Positions 26,044 through 35,187 of a DNA stretch of 64,000 nt are shown here, in pieces (within the stretch, counting starts at the first letter, position 1; the number at the start of each line of letters is the position of its first letter). A program made the translations under genes and the position numbers. Source of the DNA: a bacterium (lineage in GTDB: Bacteria; Planctomycetota; UBA1135; UBA2386); assembly GCA_024743115.1 (NCBI GenBank), contig JANSXC010000021.1, forward strand, positions 44,006 to 108,005, written 5' to 3'. Under the pieces are notes generated by a model, which saw nothing but the letters and a program-made list of their open reading frames with translations, was not told the origin of the DNA and did no database searches.

Positions 26044-26634
26044 ATGAGCGTTCGTCACAGCCTCCTCGCCATTCTCGCCGATCAGCCGACACACGGTTAC
26101 GGCCTCAAATCCACGTTCGAGCGCAGCACGGCGGGGGCGTGGCCCCTCAACGTCGGGCAGGTCTACACGACCCTGGCGCGGCTGCAGCGCGATGGGCTGG
26201 TCGAGCCCGAGCCCGCCGCGTCGCCCGTGGGCGACGCGGCGGCGACCGTCGACGACCGTGATACGGGGCGCCAGACCTGGCGCATCACGGCGTCGGGTCG
26301 CGAGGCGCTCTCGACCTGGTTCGACGAACCGATCGTGGCCGACCCGCCGCCGCGTGACGAACTCGCGATCAAGGTGCTGCTCGCGGTCGCGGCGGAGCAC
26401 GTCGACGTGACGGACATCCTGCACCGTCAACGTACCGCGACGATGGAGCGGCTGCAGCAGCTCACGCACCACAAGCACAAGGCCGATCCCGATCGCGAGC
26501 TGCCGTGGCTACTGCTACTCGATGCGCTCGTGCTGAAGACGCAGGCCGAACTCGAGTGGATCGAGCGCTGCGAACAACGTCTGCGCGAACAGCGCGCGGC
26601 GCGCGAACGACGGCAGCCGGGGAGTGAGTCATGA
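26044..26634 (+). CDS. PadR-family transcriptional regulator
   Basis: A 196-residue regulator. The N-terminal winged helix is typical: VRHSLLAILADQPTHGYGLK, then WPLNVGQVYTTLARLQRDGLV and the wing RQTWRITASGREAL. The C-terminal half is the helical dimerisation domain (NELP... LLLLDALVLKTQAELEWIERCEQRL). It overlaps the ABC ATPase gene by 4 bases (ATGA) and is the first gene of a four-gene operon, so it probably represses its own exporter and responds to a compound the exporter handles. Confidence 0.92.
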   Translation: MSVRHSLLAILADQPTHGYGLKSTFERSTAGAWPLNVGQVYTTLARLQRDGLVEPEPAASPVGDAAATVDDRDTGRQTWRITASGREALSTWFDEPIVADPPPRDELAIKVLLAVAAEHVDVTDILHRQRTATMERLQQLTHHKHKADPDRELPWLLLLDALVLKTQAELEWIERCEQRLREQRAARERRQPGSES

Positions 26635-27332
26635 GTGCACCGATCATTCGTTTCGAGAACGTCTCGCGTACCTACGAGCACGCGGGGCAGACCGTGCGCG
26701 CGCTCGGGCCGATCGATCTGGAGATCGGCGCGGGCGAGTTCGTCGCGATCATGGGGCCTTCGGGTTCCGGCAAGTCGACGCTGCTGTCGCTCGCAGGCGC
26801 GCTTGACGTCCCGACCGTGGGCCGGGTCACCGTTGATGGCAATGACCTGCAAGGATTGTCGCGCAAGCAACTCGCGCAGCTGCGGCGCCAGACGATCGGC
26901 TATGTGTTCCAGGAACTCAACCTGCTGCCGGGGCTCACCGTGGTGGAGAACGTCGCGTTGCCGCTCGAGCTCGATGGCGAGCGTCTCGCGCCCGCGCGCA
27001 AGGTCGCGTCCGAAGCGCTCGAGGCCGTCGGCATGGCGGGGTTCGCGAGTCGCTTTCCCGATGACCTGTCCGGCGGCGAGCAGCAGCGCGTAGCGATTGC
27101 GCGGGCGTTCGTCGGGCCGCGCCGGTTGTTGCTCGCGGACGAACCGACCGGTGCACTCGATTCGGTGACCGGTGAGCGGGCGATGCGGCTCCTGCGCGAT
27201 CAGTGTGATGCCGGTCGGACGGCCGTCATCGTGACCCACGATTCCGCTCACGCCGCCTGGGCGGACCGCGTGCTGTTCCTGCGGGACGGCGAGCTCGCGC
27301 CGGAACCGGAACCGGTAGGTGGTCGGCCGTGA
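26631..27332 (+). CDS. ABC transporter ATP-binding protein (LolD/MacB type)
   Basis: A 233-residue ATPase. Walker A GPSGSGKST at 42-50, Q-loop in YVFQELNLLPGLTV, signature LSGGEQQRVAIARA, Walker B LLLADEPTGALD and the switch His in VIVTHDSAH. It belongs to the type VII (FtsE/LolD/MacB) class that works with FtsX-like permeases. It overlaps the permease gene by 4 bases, so stoichiometric partners are expected. Likely mechanotransmission export or extraction of a hydrophobic molecule, not import. Confidence 0.95.
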   Translation: MSAPIIRFENVSRTYEHAGQTVRALGPIDLEIGAGEFVAIMGPSGSGKSTLLSLAGALDVPTVGRVTVDGNDLQGLSRKQLAQLRRQTIGYVFQELNLLPGLTVVENVALPLELDGERLAPARKVASEALEAVGMAGFASRFPDDLSGGEQQRVAIARAFVGPRRLLLADEPTGALDSVTGERAMRLLRDQCDAGRTAVIVTHDSAHAAWADRVLFLRDGELAPEPEPVGGRP

Positions 27333-29821
27333 ACGCGCGATCTCTCGCCACCCTGTTGCGCGTCGAACTGCGGCGGCTCTGGCAGTTTCGCGGTCGTTCC
27401 GCGCTCGTCGCCGCTTTGATCTCCGTGCCGGTCGCGGCCATCGTCGGCGGTTCCGTGTTGATCTCGGTCACGCGACCGACGCTCGCCGAGGATTGCGCGC
27501 ACGAACTGGGGCAGGCCGACCTGCGCGCTCTCGCCGTCGGTCCGGCCGGGGGCGCATCCGCAGCCGAGGACGTCGGAGCGATCGCGGCGGCGGCGGTCGA
27601 GGCCGCGCGGGCGGCGGGCGATTCCCGTGCGCGGCTGCTATGGCTGCGTGGCGGACGGCTCGACGTCGAGCATGCGGGGCTCCGATCGACGGGGCGAGCG
27701 ATGATCGCGGCGCCCGAGGCGTTCGCCGCGGACGGGCTGGCGCGTGGTATGGCGGTGTTGCGTTCGGGAAGCTGGCCGGGTGCGGGTGAGATCGCGCTCG
27801 CACCGAACCTGCTCGCGGCGCTCGACGTGGCGGTGGGGCAGCCGGTCGATGTCGGCGAACGTGCCCTCGTCGTCAGCGGCTGCGTGGTTGACCCCGAAGA
27901 TCTCGACGTGCCGCTCGCGATCGTGACGACCGACGACGCCGAAGTCGTGCGGCGCGTGCAGTCCGCATGGCTGATCGGGGCGAGCGACATCGATGCCGTG
28001 GCGAAGCCCCTCTGGCGCGCGAACGGCGTGCACGTTCAGTTGCGCCGCGACATCGGAGAACGCGATGGCTTCGAAGAGCTCGTCATCTTCATCGTCGGCG
28101 GCATCGGCCTGCTCGAAGCGGCGCTCGTGATCGCGGCGGCGTTTGGCGTCAGTCTACGGCGACGGCAGCGCGAGATCGGACTGCTTGCCGCGACTGGTGC
28201 GGCAGGCGGCGGCATGCTCGTCGCGATGCTGGCGTCGGCCTGCGTGCTCGCGATCGTCGGCGGGGTGTTCGGTGCCGGCATCGGCATCGGCGCAGCCGCG
28301 GCCGTGCACCCATGGCTCGATGGCTGGACTGGCCGGCTCAACGGCCCCTTGGAACTGCCGCCCGTGGCGGTCCTCACCGCGGTCGGGCTCGGCATCGTCA
28401 CGGCCGTGCTTGCCGTCTGGCTGCCCGCACGCAGTGCCGCGCGTCTGCCGATCCGCGTCGCCCTCAGTGGGCGTCGGCCCGTCGCGACGCCTTCGGGACG
28501 CTGGTTGGCCGTCGGAACCGGGCTCGTCGGGCTCGGCGCCGTGTCGATCGCCGCGACACCGTGGATCGGCGGGCCGGCCGGTGGCTTTGCGCTGCTGGGC
28601 GGCGCGGTGTTCGCGGTCGCGGGGTTCGGCGCCGCCAGCCCCTGGGTGCTCGCGTGCCTCGCGCGCCTCGCCGCACCGCTGAGCCTGCCATGGCGCATCG
28701 CCGTTCGCGATGCCGGCCGGTTTCGTGTGCGCGATGGCGCTGCGGTGACCGCGGTGCTCGCTGGCATGTCGATCAGCATTACGGTCGCGACGCTGCTCAC
28801 GAGCATCGAAGGGGTGCGTGGAGTGCGCCTGCCCGCGTATCGCTCAGACTGGCTGCTCGTCGAAGGGCCGCGCGCCGAGGCATCGGCGGCTCGAATCGCT
28901 GCGGAGCTCGATGCGCCGCACGAAGTCGCGACCTGGCGCGCGGTCCATGGCTCGTCGCGCACGGCGTGGTTCCTGTACGATCGCGATGACGTGGGCGGGC
29001 GCGGTCGCGGCTGGCTCGTCGTCGCCGACGACGCGACACTCACGGCGATGGCGTTGATTGAGCATCGCGACGCTCTCGCAGCGGACCAGGTGCTGGCGCT
29101 CGGCGAGTCGATCGTGGCCGACTCGGTCGACTGGGCCGGCGTGCTGCCCGCGGAGCAGGCCGTTCGGGTCGTACCGCACGAGCGCGGTGAGCGCGGGCCG
29201 ACGTTCGTGGTCGGTGCCGCCACTGCCGAGCGGCTCGGGCTCCGCACGGGCCCGCCGCCCGGTCGTGGGATCGAACCGCGTGTGATTCGGCTGGACCGCG
29301 CCGTGACGACTGCGGACATCGCGCGCGCTCGCGGGGTGATCACGCAGGGCGAGGATCACTCCCGTAGCCGCGCGGGCGGCGGCGCGACGATCGATGCGGC
29401 GCCGCTGCATCAGCGACCCGAGCGCGCGTTCCATCAGCTCGTGCTCCTGATCTGCTTCCTCACGGGTCTCGTCGTCGTGGCGATCGCGACGGCGTTGTCC
29501 GCCAGCGAGTCGGCCGCTGATGCGCGCGTCCTCGCGACGGTCGGCGCGTCGCCCGGACTGCTCGTGCGGCGCACGGCGGCGCGCACGGGCTATCTCGCGG
29601 CGATCGGTTGCGCGATGGCTGTTCCGGCCGGGCTCGTGCCCGCTATCGGACTGCTGTCCATCTCGAAGTTCCCGTTGCCACTGATCCTGCCGTGGCCGGA
29701 GATCGTGCTCACCGCGGTGGGGTTGCCCGCGTGCGCGTGGTTCGCCGCGTGGGCCTTCGCCAGTGTCGTGTCGCGCTGGCGCCCCGATTCGGTTCGTGTC
29801 CTCGCCATGGAGAATGCCTGA
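27329..29821 (+). CDS. FtsX-like ABC transporter permease
   Basis: An 830-residue membrane protein beginning at GTG 27329. The N-terminal helix (ALVAALISVPVAAIVGGSVLIS) is followed by an extracytoplasmic domain, then the first FtsX unit (LVIFIVGGIGLLEAALVIAAA, GLLAATGAAGGGMLVAMLASA). A second set of helices follows in the middle, with another outer domain and the C-terminal FtsX unit (HQLVLLICFLTGLVVVAIATA, LATVGASPGLLVRRTAARTGYL). The two-unit layout is that of a complete, self-pairing permease, so one ATPase gene suffices. Substrate unknown. It shares one base with the next gene (TGATG). Confidence 0.9.
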   Translation: MNARSLATLLRVELRRLWQFRGRSALVAALISVPVAAIVGGSVLISVTRPTLAEDCAHELGQADLRALAVGPAGGASAAEDVGAIAAAAVEAARAAGDSRARLLWLRGGRLDVEHAGLRSTGRAMIAAPEAFAADGLARGMAVLRSGSWPGAGEIALAPNLLAALDVAVGQPVDVGERALVVSGCVVDPEDLDVPLAIVTTDDAEVVRRVQSAWLIGASDIDAVAKPLWRANGVHVQLRRDIGERDGFEELVIFIVGGIGLLEAALVIAAAFGVSLRRRQREIGLLAATGAAGGGMLVAMLASACVLAIVGGVFGAGIGIGAAAAVHPWLDGWTGRLNGPLELPPVAVLTAVGLGIVTAVLAVWLPARSAARLPIRVALSGRRPVATPSGRWLAVGTGLVGLGAVSIAATPWIGGPAGGFALLGGAVFAVAGFGAASPWVLACLARLAAPLSLPWRIAVRDAGRFRVRDGAAVTAVLAGMSISITVATLLTSIEGVRGVRLPAYRSDWLLVEGPRAEASAARIAAELDAPHEVATWRAVHGSSRTAWFLYDRDDVGGRGRGWLVVADDATLTAMALIEHRDALAADQVLALGESIVADSVDWAGVLPAEQAVRVVPHERGERGPTFVVGAATAERLGLRTGPPPGRGIEPRVIRLDRAVTTADIARARGVITQGEDHSRSRAGGGATIDAAPLHQRPERAFHQLVLLICFLTGLVVVAIATALSASESAADARVLATVGASPGLLVRRTAARTGYLAAIGCAMAVPAGLVPAIGLLSISKFPLPLILPWPEIVLTAVGLPACAWFAAWAFASVVSRWRPDSVRVLAMENA

Positions 29822-31314
29822 TGCCTGAGTTCCTGCACGCCTTGAAGTGTGCGATGGCCGCGTCCGCGGCCATGTTGATTCTCGCCACCGACGGGCGCGG
29901 CCAGTCTGACGGCGTCGCGGACGGCCCGGCGCTCGAACCGTTCGTCGCCAAGACGCGGCACGGTGAGGTGGCGGGCCAGCGCGGGTCGATCACCGTTCCC
30001 GAACGGCGTGATCGCCCTGATGGACCGACGATCGAGCTCGCGTTTGCGGTGTATCCCGCACGCACCGCGACGCCGGGGCTGCCGATCGTGTTCCTCGCGG
30101 GCGGTCCGGGCGCGCCGGGTATCGATCTCGGTGCCGAGGCGGCGCTCGATCCGGCTTTCCCGCTGCTCGGTCACCACCCCGTGATCGCGATCGACCAGCG
30201 CGGTACGGGCCGCAGTCGGCCGAACCTCGAGAAGGCGCCGCGGTTCGGCTGGGAGCTGCCGGCCGACCAGCCGGTAACGCGCGCGGCACTGATCGCGGCG
30301 GCGCAGACCGCGACCCGACAGTGTGTCGCGCACTGGCGCGAGCAGGGGGTCGATCTCGACGCCTACAACTCGGTCGAGAGCGCGGCGGACGTCGATGCCG
30401 TGCGCGCGGCCCTCGGTCACGAACGCGTGATCGTCTGGGGCACGAGCTACGGTTCGCACCTGGGGCTCGCGTACCTCCGTCATCACGGTGCGCACGCCGC
30501 CGCCGCCGTACTCATGCGCGTCGAGGAACCGGACGCGACGTTCAAGTTGCCGAGCACCGTGCAGACCATGCTCGAACGGCTCGAGCGTCGTGTTGCTGGG
30601 GACCCGAACATGCGCGGCAAGTTTCCGGCCGGACTCTGTGGCGAACTGCAGAAGGTGCTCGACGGCCTCCGTAGCAAGCCGGTGAAGGTCGCCATGGAGC
30701 GCGGTGGCCAGAAGCTCGCGTTGACCCTCGGGCCGCTCGACGTCCAGGCTGCCCTTGCGCGGGCGCTGGGGCACGCGCCGAACCAGGTCGGGATGCCGAT
30801 GGCGATCTACATGATGACGCAGGGCGAATTCCGCCACATGCTCGGGTTCGCGATGCGGCTGCGGCGTGGCGAGGTCGGGTCGGCGATGACGCTCGCGATG
30901 GACTGCGCCTCGTGGGCGAGTGACGGACGGCTCGCGACGATCGAGCGCGAGCGGCAGGATCCGGCGAACCTGTTGAGCGACGCGATTCATGCGCCGTGGT
31001 ATCCAGATACGTGTTCGGCCTGCGAGTCGGGGCGACTGGGTCAGGAGTTCCGCGAGCCGTTCGCGTGCGACGTACCGACCCTGTTCGTGAGCGGGGCGCT
31101 GGATGCTCGCACCCCGGCCGCCAACGTCGCGGCGATCCAGGCCGGCTTCTCGAACCATGCCCACGTCGTGATCGCGGCGACCGGGCACGAGACCCGCGAG
31201 TACGAGTCCGAGGAGTACTGCTCGCTGTTACGTCGCTTCCTCGCGGGCGAGACCGTGGCCTCGACTACGATTGCACTCGAGCCGCTGCCGTTGCGGCCGA
31301 TCCGCGAACGCTGA
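29821..31314 (+). CDS. S33-type alpha/beta hydrolase/peptidase, exported
   Basis: A 497-residue exported hydrolase, last gene of the PadR operon. Signal peptide up to LILATDGRGQ. The oxyanion/HG-type segment VFLAGGPGAPG and DQRGTGRS are followed by the nucleophile elbow WGTSYGSHL. A lid domain lies between, and C-terminal Asp (SGALDARTP) and His (ATGHETR) complete the triad. These match proline iminopeptidase/tripeptidyl aminopeptidase relatives. Its place with an exporter suggests processing or detoxification of a peptide or ester antibiotic-like compound (inference). Confidence 0.85.
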   Translation: MPEFLHALKCAMAASAAMLILATDGRGQSDGVADGPALEPFVAKTRHGEVAGQRGSITVPERRDRPDGPTIELAFAVYPARTATPGLPIVFLAGGPGAPGIDLGAEAALDPAFPLLGHHPVIAIDQRGTGRSRPNLEKAPRFGWELPADQPVTRAALIAAAQTATRQCVAHWREQGVDLDAYNSVESAADVDAVRAALGHERVIVWGTSYGSHLGLAYLRHHGAHAAAAVLMRVEEPDATFKLPSTVQTMLERLERRVAGDPNMRGKFPAGLCGELQKVLDGLRSKPVKVAMERGGQKLALTLGPLDVQAALARALGHAPNQVGMPMAIYMMTQGEFRHMLGFAMRLRRGEVGSAMTLAMDCASWASDGRLATIERERQDPANLLSDAIHAPWYPDTCSACESGRLGQEFREPFACDVPTLFVSGALDARTPAANVAAIQAGFSNHAHVVIAATGHETREYESEEYCSLLRRFLAGETVASTTIALEPLPLRPIRER

Positions 31315-31330
31315 AGCCATCGAGACGGGA

Positions 31331-34300
31331 TCAACCGCGCTCGAGTGCGGCGAGCGAGTTCGCTGCGGCCTGACCCATCGGGTGCCCCGGGTGAGTGCGC
31401 GCCAGTCGTTCGACGAGCGCGCGCAGCATCGCGACCGCTGCCTCGCGGTCGCCGGCTTCGCCGAGGCAGCGCCCGAGCCAGAGGCGCGCATAGCTGGTCT
31501 GGAAGTGGTCTTCGCCCAGCGCCCGCGCGTTGATTCCGGCGGCCGAACGAAAACCGGGGAGCGCCTTCTTCGGCTCGTTCTGACGGAGCCAGGCGATCGC
31601 GAGGCCGATCAACGGCCGTGCCAGGGTTGGGTGATCTGGCTCCAGCGTTTGCTCGAACATCGTGACGGACTCCTCGAAGATCGGCACGGCTTCGGCGTGC
31701 CGACCCTGCCGGGAGACCGCGGTGCCGAGACTCAGCAGACTGCCCGCGACCTCGCGGTGCGTGCCGAGCCGATCCCGGCGTGCGGCCAGGACGGCGCGAA
31801 ACTCGCGCTCTGCCACCTCGTGATTACCGCGGTCGAGTTCGAGTACCGCGAGCTGGTTGCGCGACGTCAGCACGATCGGGTGGTCGGCTTCGTAGAGCTG
31901 TTGCCGCAGCTCGAGGGCCTCAGCGAACAGTGGTGCGGCTTCGTCGTGCCGGCGCAGGCGATGATAGAACGAGCCGAGGTTCGCAATCGTCGTGGGTAGC
32001 TCGGGATGGCCTTCGGGCAGGGTGCGACGTTGTGTCTCGAGCGCTGCGCGAAAGAGCTGTTCGGCTTCATCGTTGCGGTCGAGGTTCCCGAGCACCATCG
32101 CGAGCTGACCCTTCGTCAGGGCGGGATACGAGTGCTCCGTGCCGAAGCGCGCTTCGTCGCGCGCGAGGATCTCGCGCAGCAGCGTTTCCGCGCGCTGCAT
32201 GTCGCCGCGGTCGATCTCGAGCATGGCGAGCGAGAACAGCGCAGTGTCGACGTCGGGATGGCTGTCGCCCGCGAACTCGCGCGCGAGTGCCAGTGCCTGC
32301 TCGAACGCAGCGCGCGCGGCCACGACGTCGCCGACCGCGCGGTGCGCACGGCCGAGCTCCCGGTGCAATCGCGTGTATCGTGGGTGCGAGTCGTCGCCGG
32401 CCTTGCTGCGCAGTTGTTCGAGCATCGCCAGCGCGGCGGCACCGTCGCCGCGGTCGCGCGCGATCTCGGCGCGCGTGAGCTGGAGCATGTCCGTGAACTC
32501 GGCGTTCTCGTCGAACGTGGCCGCTTCGTCGACCAGCGCGATCGCCGCACCGAAACGGCCGCGGTCACGCAGGTGGCTCGCCAGCGTGTTGAGGCCTTCG
32601 ATCCGTTCTTTCGTCGGACATGGCTTGCCATCCGCGGTCGGTTCGAGCGATCGCCGCAGGAGCTGCTCGCCGCGCTCGGTCTCGCCGGCGAAGAACGCGA
32701 GCACCCCGTTCCAATACTGCAGGCGGCGGTGCTGTCGACTGTCGGGCGCATGAGCTGCGGTCGCGCGCTCGGCGGCAGTCAGGAGCGGCCTGGCGGCGTC
32801 GTAGAGCCCGAGCGCGACGTAGGCGCGGCCCATCGCGAGCTGCACGGGAGCCCGGCGATGCGGTGCCTCGGTCATCTCGGTCGCGATACGGCGGGCACCG
32901 CGATCGAGCAGCTCGCGGGCACGCAGTGTCTCGGCCCGCTCGGGGTCGGGCGAGGCCATGTCGAACAGGTCCACGAGAAACTCGGACAGCTCGTCCGCCG
33001 CGATGCGCTGCGTGATCGCGGCGTCTCGTTCGTCGGCGATTCGGCGGTTCTGCATCGCGGTCGTGACCGCAAACGTGACGAGCAACACGAACAGCAACGC
33101 CGTGCCCGCGAGCGCGATGCTGTGGCGTCGCACGAACTTTTGCGTGCGGTAGGTGAGAGTGTCGCCACGCGCCGCGACGGGCAGGCCGGCGAGGAACGCT
33201 TCGAGATCGTCCGCCAGTGCTGCCGCGGATTCGTAGCGTCGCTCCGCTTCCTTGCGCATCGCACAGGCCACGATCGTGTCCAGGTCGCCGCGCAGTTCGC
33301 GCGTCGTGACCGCCGCGTCGTCCGTAGCTCTGACCGCGCTCGGTGGTGGTGGCGTGCGGTCACAGACCACGTCGACGAGCTGGGTCACGGAACGGTTCGC
33401 GAGCGGTTGCGCCCGCTGGCCCGACAGCAGTTCGTAGAGGATGACGCCCAGCGCGTAGACGTCGGTGGCCGTCGTGATCGCGCCGCCGCGGACCTGTTCC
33501 GGGCTGCTGTACTCGGGGGTGAGCAGCATGTGCCCCGTGTGCGTCACGGCGAGCGAGGCGTCCGTGCTGGCGCCGTCCTGCAGCAGCTTGGCGATGCCGA
33601 AATCGAGCAGCTTGGGTTCGCTGTTCTGGCCGACGAGGATGTTGCCCGGCTTGAGGTCGCGGTGCACGACGAGGGCGCGGTGGGCGTGCGCGACGGCGCG
33701 GCAGACCTTGACGAAGAGTCGTAGGCGGTCGCGCAGAGCGAGCCGGCGTTCGCGGCAGAACGTCAACAGGTCCGGGCCATCGACGTATTCCATGACCACG
33801 TAGGGCTGGCCTGTCGTCGTCGTGCCACCGTCGAACAACGTTGCGATGTGCGGGTGCACGAGGCCGGCGAGGATGCGGCGCTCGGTCCGGAAGCGCCGCT
33901 GCATCTCGCGGTCGTCGCCGGCGGCGCGCAGGAGCTTGATCGCGACCCGGTTGGTGAAGTCGTCGCCTTCGCGTTCGCCGAGGTAGACCGTGCCCATGCC
34001 GCCCCGGCCGAGTTCGCGGATCGCCCGGTAGGGGCCGATGGTCTCGGGGGCCTCGACGTCCGGTGGTGGTGACGCGGCCAGGGAACCGCTCGAGCTCTCG
34101 GCCGCAGCGATCGCATCCGCGATCTCGGCCGCGCCGAACGCGTCGGTCGGCGAAGCCAGTTCGTCGGGATCCTCGCTGTGTTGCGCGAACAGCCGGCGCA
34201 ACTCGGTGGCGAGCTGCGGTTCGGTCGTTGCCATCGCCGCGAGCGCCGAATCGCGTGCCTCTGGCCCGAGCGCGCGCAAGCTCTCGAACTCCTCGGCGAT

Positions 34301-34363
34301 CCGGGCGAAGTCCGGGGCTCGGCTATACTGCTCGCGGCGTTCGTTCGAAGCGTCGTCGTTCAT
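31331..34363 (-). CDS. Membrane Ser/Thr protein kinase with TPR sensor domain
   Basis: A 1010-residue eukaryotic-like kinase. Residues about 109-390 are the kinase: IRELGRGGMGTVYLGE, VAIKLL (Lys), VHRDLKPGNIL, LLDFGIAKLL and the activation segment ending in TPEYSSPEQV. A membrane helix follows (SIALAGTALLFVLLVTFAV), then about 550 residues of TPR repeats outside the cytoplasm. The ATG at 34363 overlaps the start of the divergent ECF sigma gene; an upstream ATG at 34393 is possible. Kinase/ECF pairs of this type are frequent in Planctomycetota, where the kinase is thought to control the sigma factor; here they are divergent rather than in one operon. Confidence 0.93.
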   Translation of the reverse strand: MNDDASNERREQYSRAPDFARIAEEFESLRALGPEARDSALAAMATTEPQLATELRRLFAQHSEDPDELASPTDAFGAAEIADAIAAAESSSGSLAASPPPDVEAPETIGPYRAIRELGRGGMGTVYLGEREGDDFTNRVAIKLLRAAGDDREMQRRFRTERRILAGLVHPHIATLFDGGTTTTGQPYVVMEYVDGPDLLTFCRERRLALRDRLRLFVKVCRAVAHAHRALVVHRDLKPGNILVGQNSEPKLLDFGIAKLLQDGASTDASLAVTHTGHMLLTPEYSSPEQVRGGAITTATDVYALGVILYELLSGQRAQPLANRSVTQLVDVVCDRTPPPPSAVRATDDAAVTTRELRGDLDTIVACAMRKEAERRYESAAALADDLEAFLAGLPVAARGDTLTYRTQKFVRRHSIALAGTALLFVLLVTFAVTTAMQNRRIADERDAAITQRIAADELSEFLVDLFDMASPDPERAETLRARELLDRGARRIATEMTEAPHRRAPVQLAMGRAYVALGLYDAARPLLTAAERATAAHAPDSRQHRRLQYWNGVLAFFAGETERGEQLLRRSLEPTADGKPCPTKERIEGLNTLASHLRDRGRFGAAIALVDEAATFDENAEFTDMLQLTRAEIARDRGDGAAALAMLEQLRSKAGDDSHPRYTRLHRELGRAHRAVGDVVAARAAFEQALALAREFAGDSHPDVDTALFSLAMLEIDRGDMQRAETLLREILARDEARFGTEHSYPALTKGQLAMVLGNLDRNDEAEQLFRAALETQRRTLPEGHPELPTTIANLGSFYHRLRRHDEAAPLFAEALELRQQLYEADHPIVLTSRNQLAVLELDRGNHEVAEREFRAVLAARRDRLGTHREVAGSLLSLGTAVSRQGRHAEAVPIFEESVTMFEQTLEPDHPTLARPLIGLAIAWLRQNEPKKALPGFRSAAGINARALGEDHFQTSYARLWLGRCLGEAGDREAAVAMLRALVERLARTHPGHPMGQAAANSLAALERG

Positions 34364-34931
34364 GGGTCTCGATTCGGAGTCATTCACAGCCATGCTGCAG
34401 CGTCATCGCGCGGGCGATGACGTCGTGCTGTCCGACTTTCTGCCCGCGGTCTACGACGAACTCAAAGGGCTCGCGCGCCGGAAGCTGCAGCGTGAATCCG
34501 TGGCGCCGTTCGAGCCAACGGCGCTCGTGCATGAAGTGTATCTGCGACTGGTGGACCAGCGGCTCGCAGGCGTTGCGGATCGGACGCATTTTCGACGGTT
34601 GTGCGCGCGGGTGATGCGCCAGGTCCTCGTCGACCAGGCGCGTAAAAGGGATGCGAAAAAACGCGGCGGATCCCGCGAAGAAACTCTGCACACCTGGCTC
34701 GAGCCGGCCGCGGCCGACGGCGGAGCCGGTCTGCCGGTTCTCGCGCTCGACGACGCGCTCTCCCGCCTTGCCGAGCAGGACGAACGCAAGGCCCGGGTCG
34801 TGGAGCTGCGCTGCTTCGGCGGTCTGACGATGCCCGAGGTCGCCGATGCGCTCGAGGTTTCGCTGCGGACCGTCGAGGCTGATTGGTTCTTTGCCCGCGC
34901 CTGGCTGAAAGCCGAGCTGCAGCACCCCTGA
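34362..34931 (+). CDS. ECF-type sigma factor (Ser/Thr kinase-associated type)
   Basis: A 189-residue sigma factor. It starts with MLQRHRAGDDVVLSDFLPAV at residues 11-30, then LKGLARRKLQRE and TALVHEVYLRLVDQ (region 2). The linker is Lys/Arg-rich (VDQARKRDAKKRGG), and region 4 ends in LRCFGGLTMPEVADALEVSLRTVEADW. This subgroup (also annotated as ECF-like sigma with kinase neighbours) uses no classical anti-sigma factor. Its ATG overlaps the kinase start on the other strand by two bases; an internal ATG at 34392 is an alternative that would separate them by 28 bases. Confidence 0.9.
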   Translation: MGLDSESFTAMLQRHRAGDDVVLSDFLPAVYDELKGLARRKLQRESVAPFEPTALVHEVYLRLVDQRLAGVADRTHFRRLCARVMRQVLVDQARKRDAKKRGGSREETLHTWLEPAAADGGAGLPVLALDDALSRLAEQDERKARVVELRCFGGLTMPEVADALEVSLRTVEADWFFARAWLKAELQHP

Positions 34932-35009
34932 TCCTCCCGCGAGCCGGCCGGATCGCTCCGCCGGGCGCGCTTTACTTCGGCCTGCCGCGGGCTATTCTGC
35001 GCGCCGGTC

Positions 35010-35085
35010 TTCCCCGTGGTGTAATTGGTAGCACATCTGGTTTTGGTCCAGTCGGTTCCTGGTTCGAGTCCAGGCGGGGAAACCA
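35010..35085 (+). tRNA. tRNA-Gln (anticodon TTG)
   Basis: A complete cloverleaf: acceptor TTCCCCG pairs with CGGGGAA, the anticodon stem CTGG/CCAG closes a loop with TTG, and the T-arm is CCTGG-TTCGAGT-CCAGG. The discriminator A at 35082 is followed by an encoded CCA at 35083-35085. A second Gln isoacceptor lies 6 kb downstream. Confidence 0.95.
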
Positions 35086-35113
35086 TCTCGGCGCGCTGAT
35101 TCGATCGCGCCGG

Positions 35114-35138
35114 GCGTCGACTTGGCCCAAGTCGACGC
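35114..35138. repeat. 25-base near-perfect inverted repeat
   Basis: Two 12-bp arms (35114-35125 and 35127-35138) around one base, between tRNA-Gln and the next gene. No T-run follows either arm, so it is not a classical terminator. It could be a processing or terminator hairpin for the tRNA transcript, or a leader element of the next gene. Confidence 0.45.
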
Positions 35139-35187
35139 GGCGCCGGTCCACGTCGGGGCCACGACGTTCGGAGTATCAGGAGACGTC

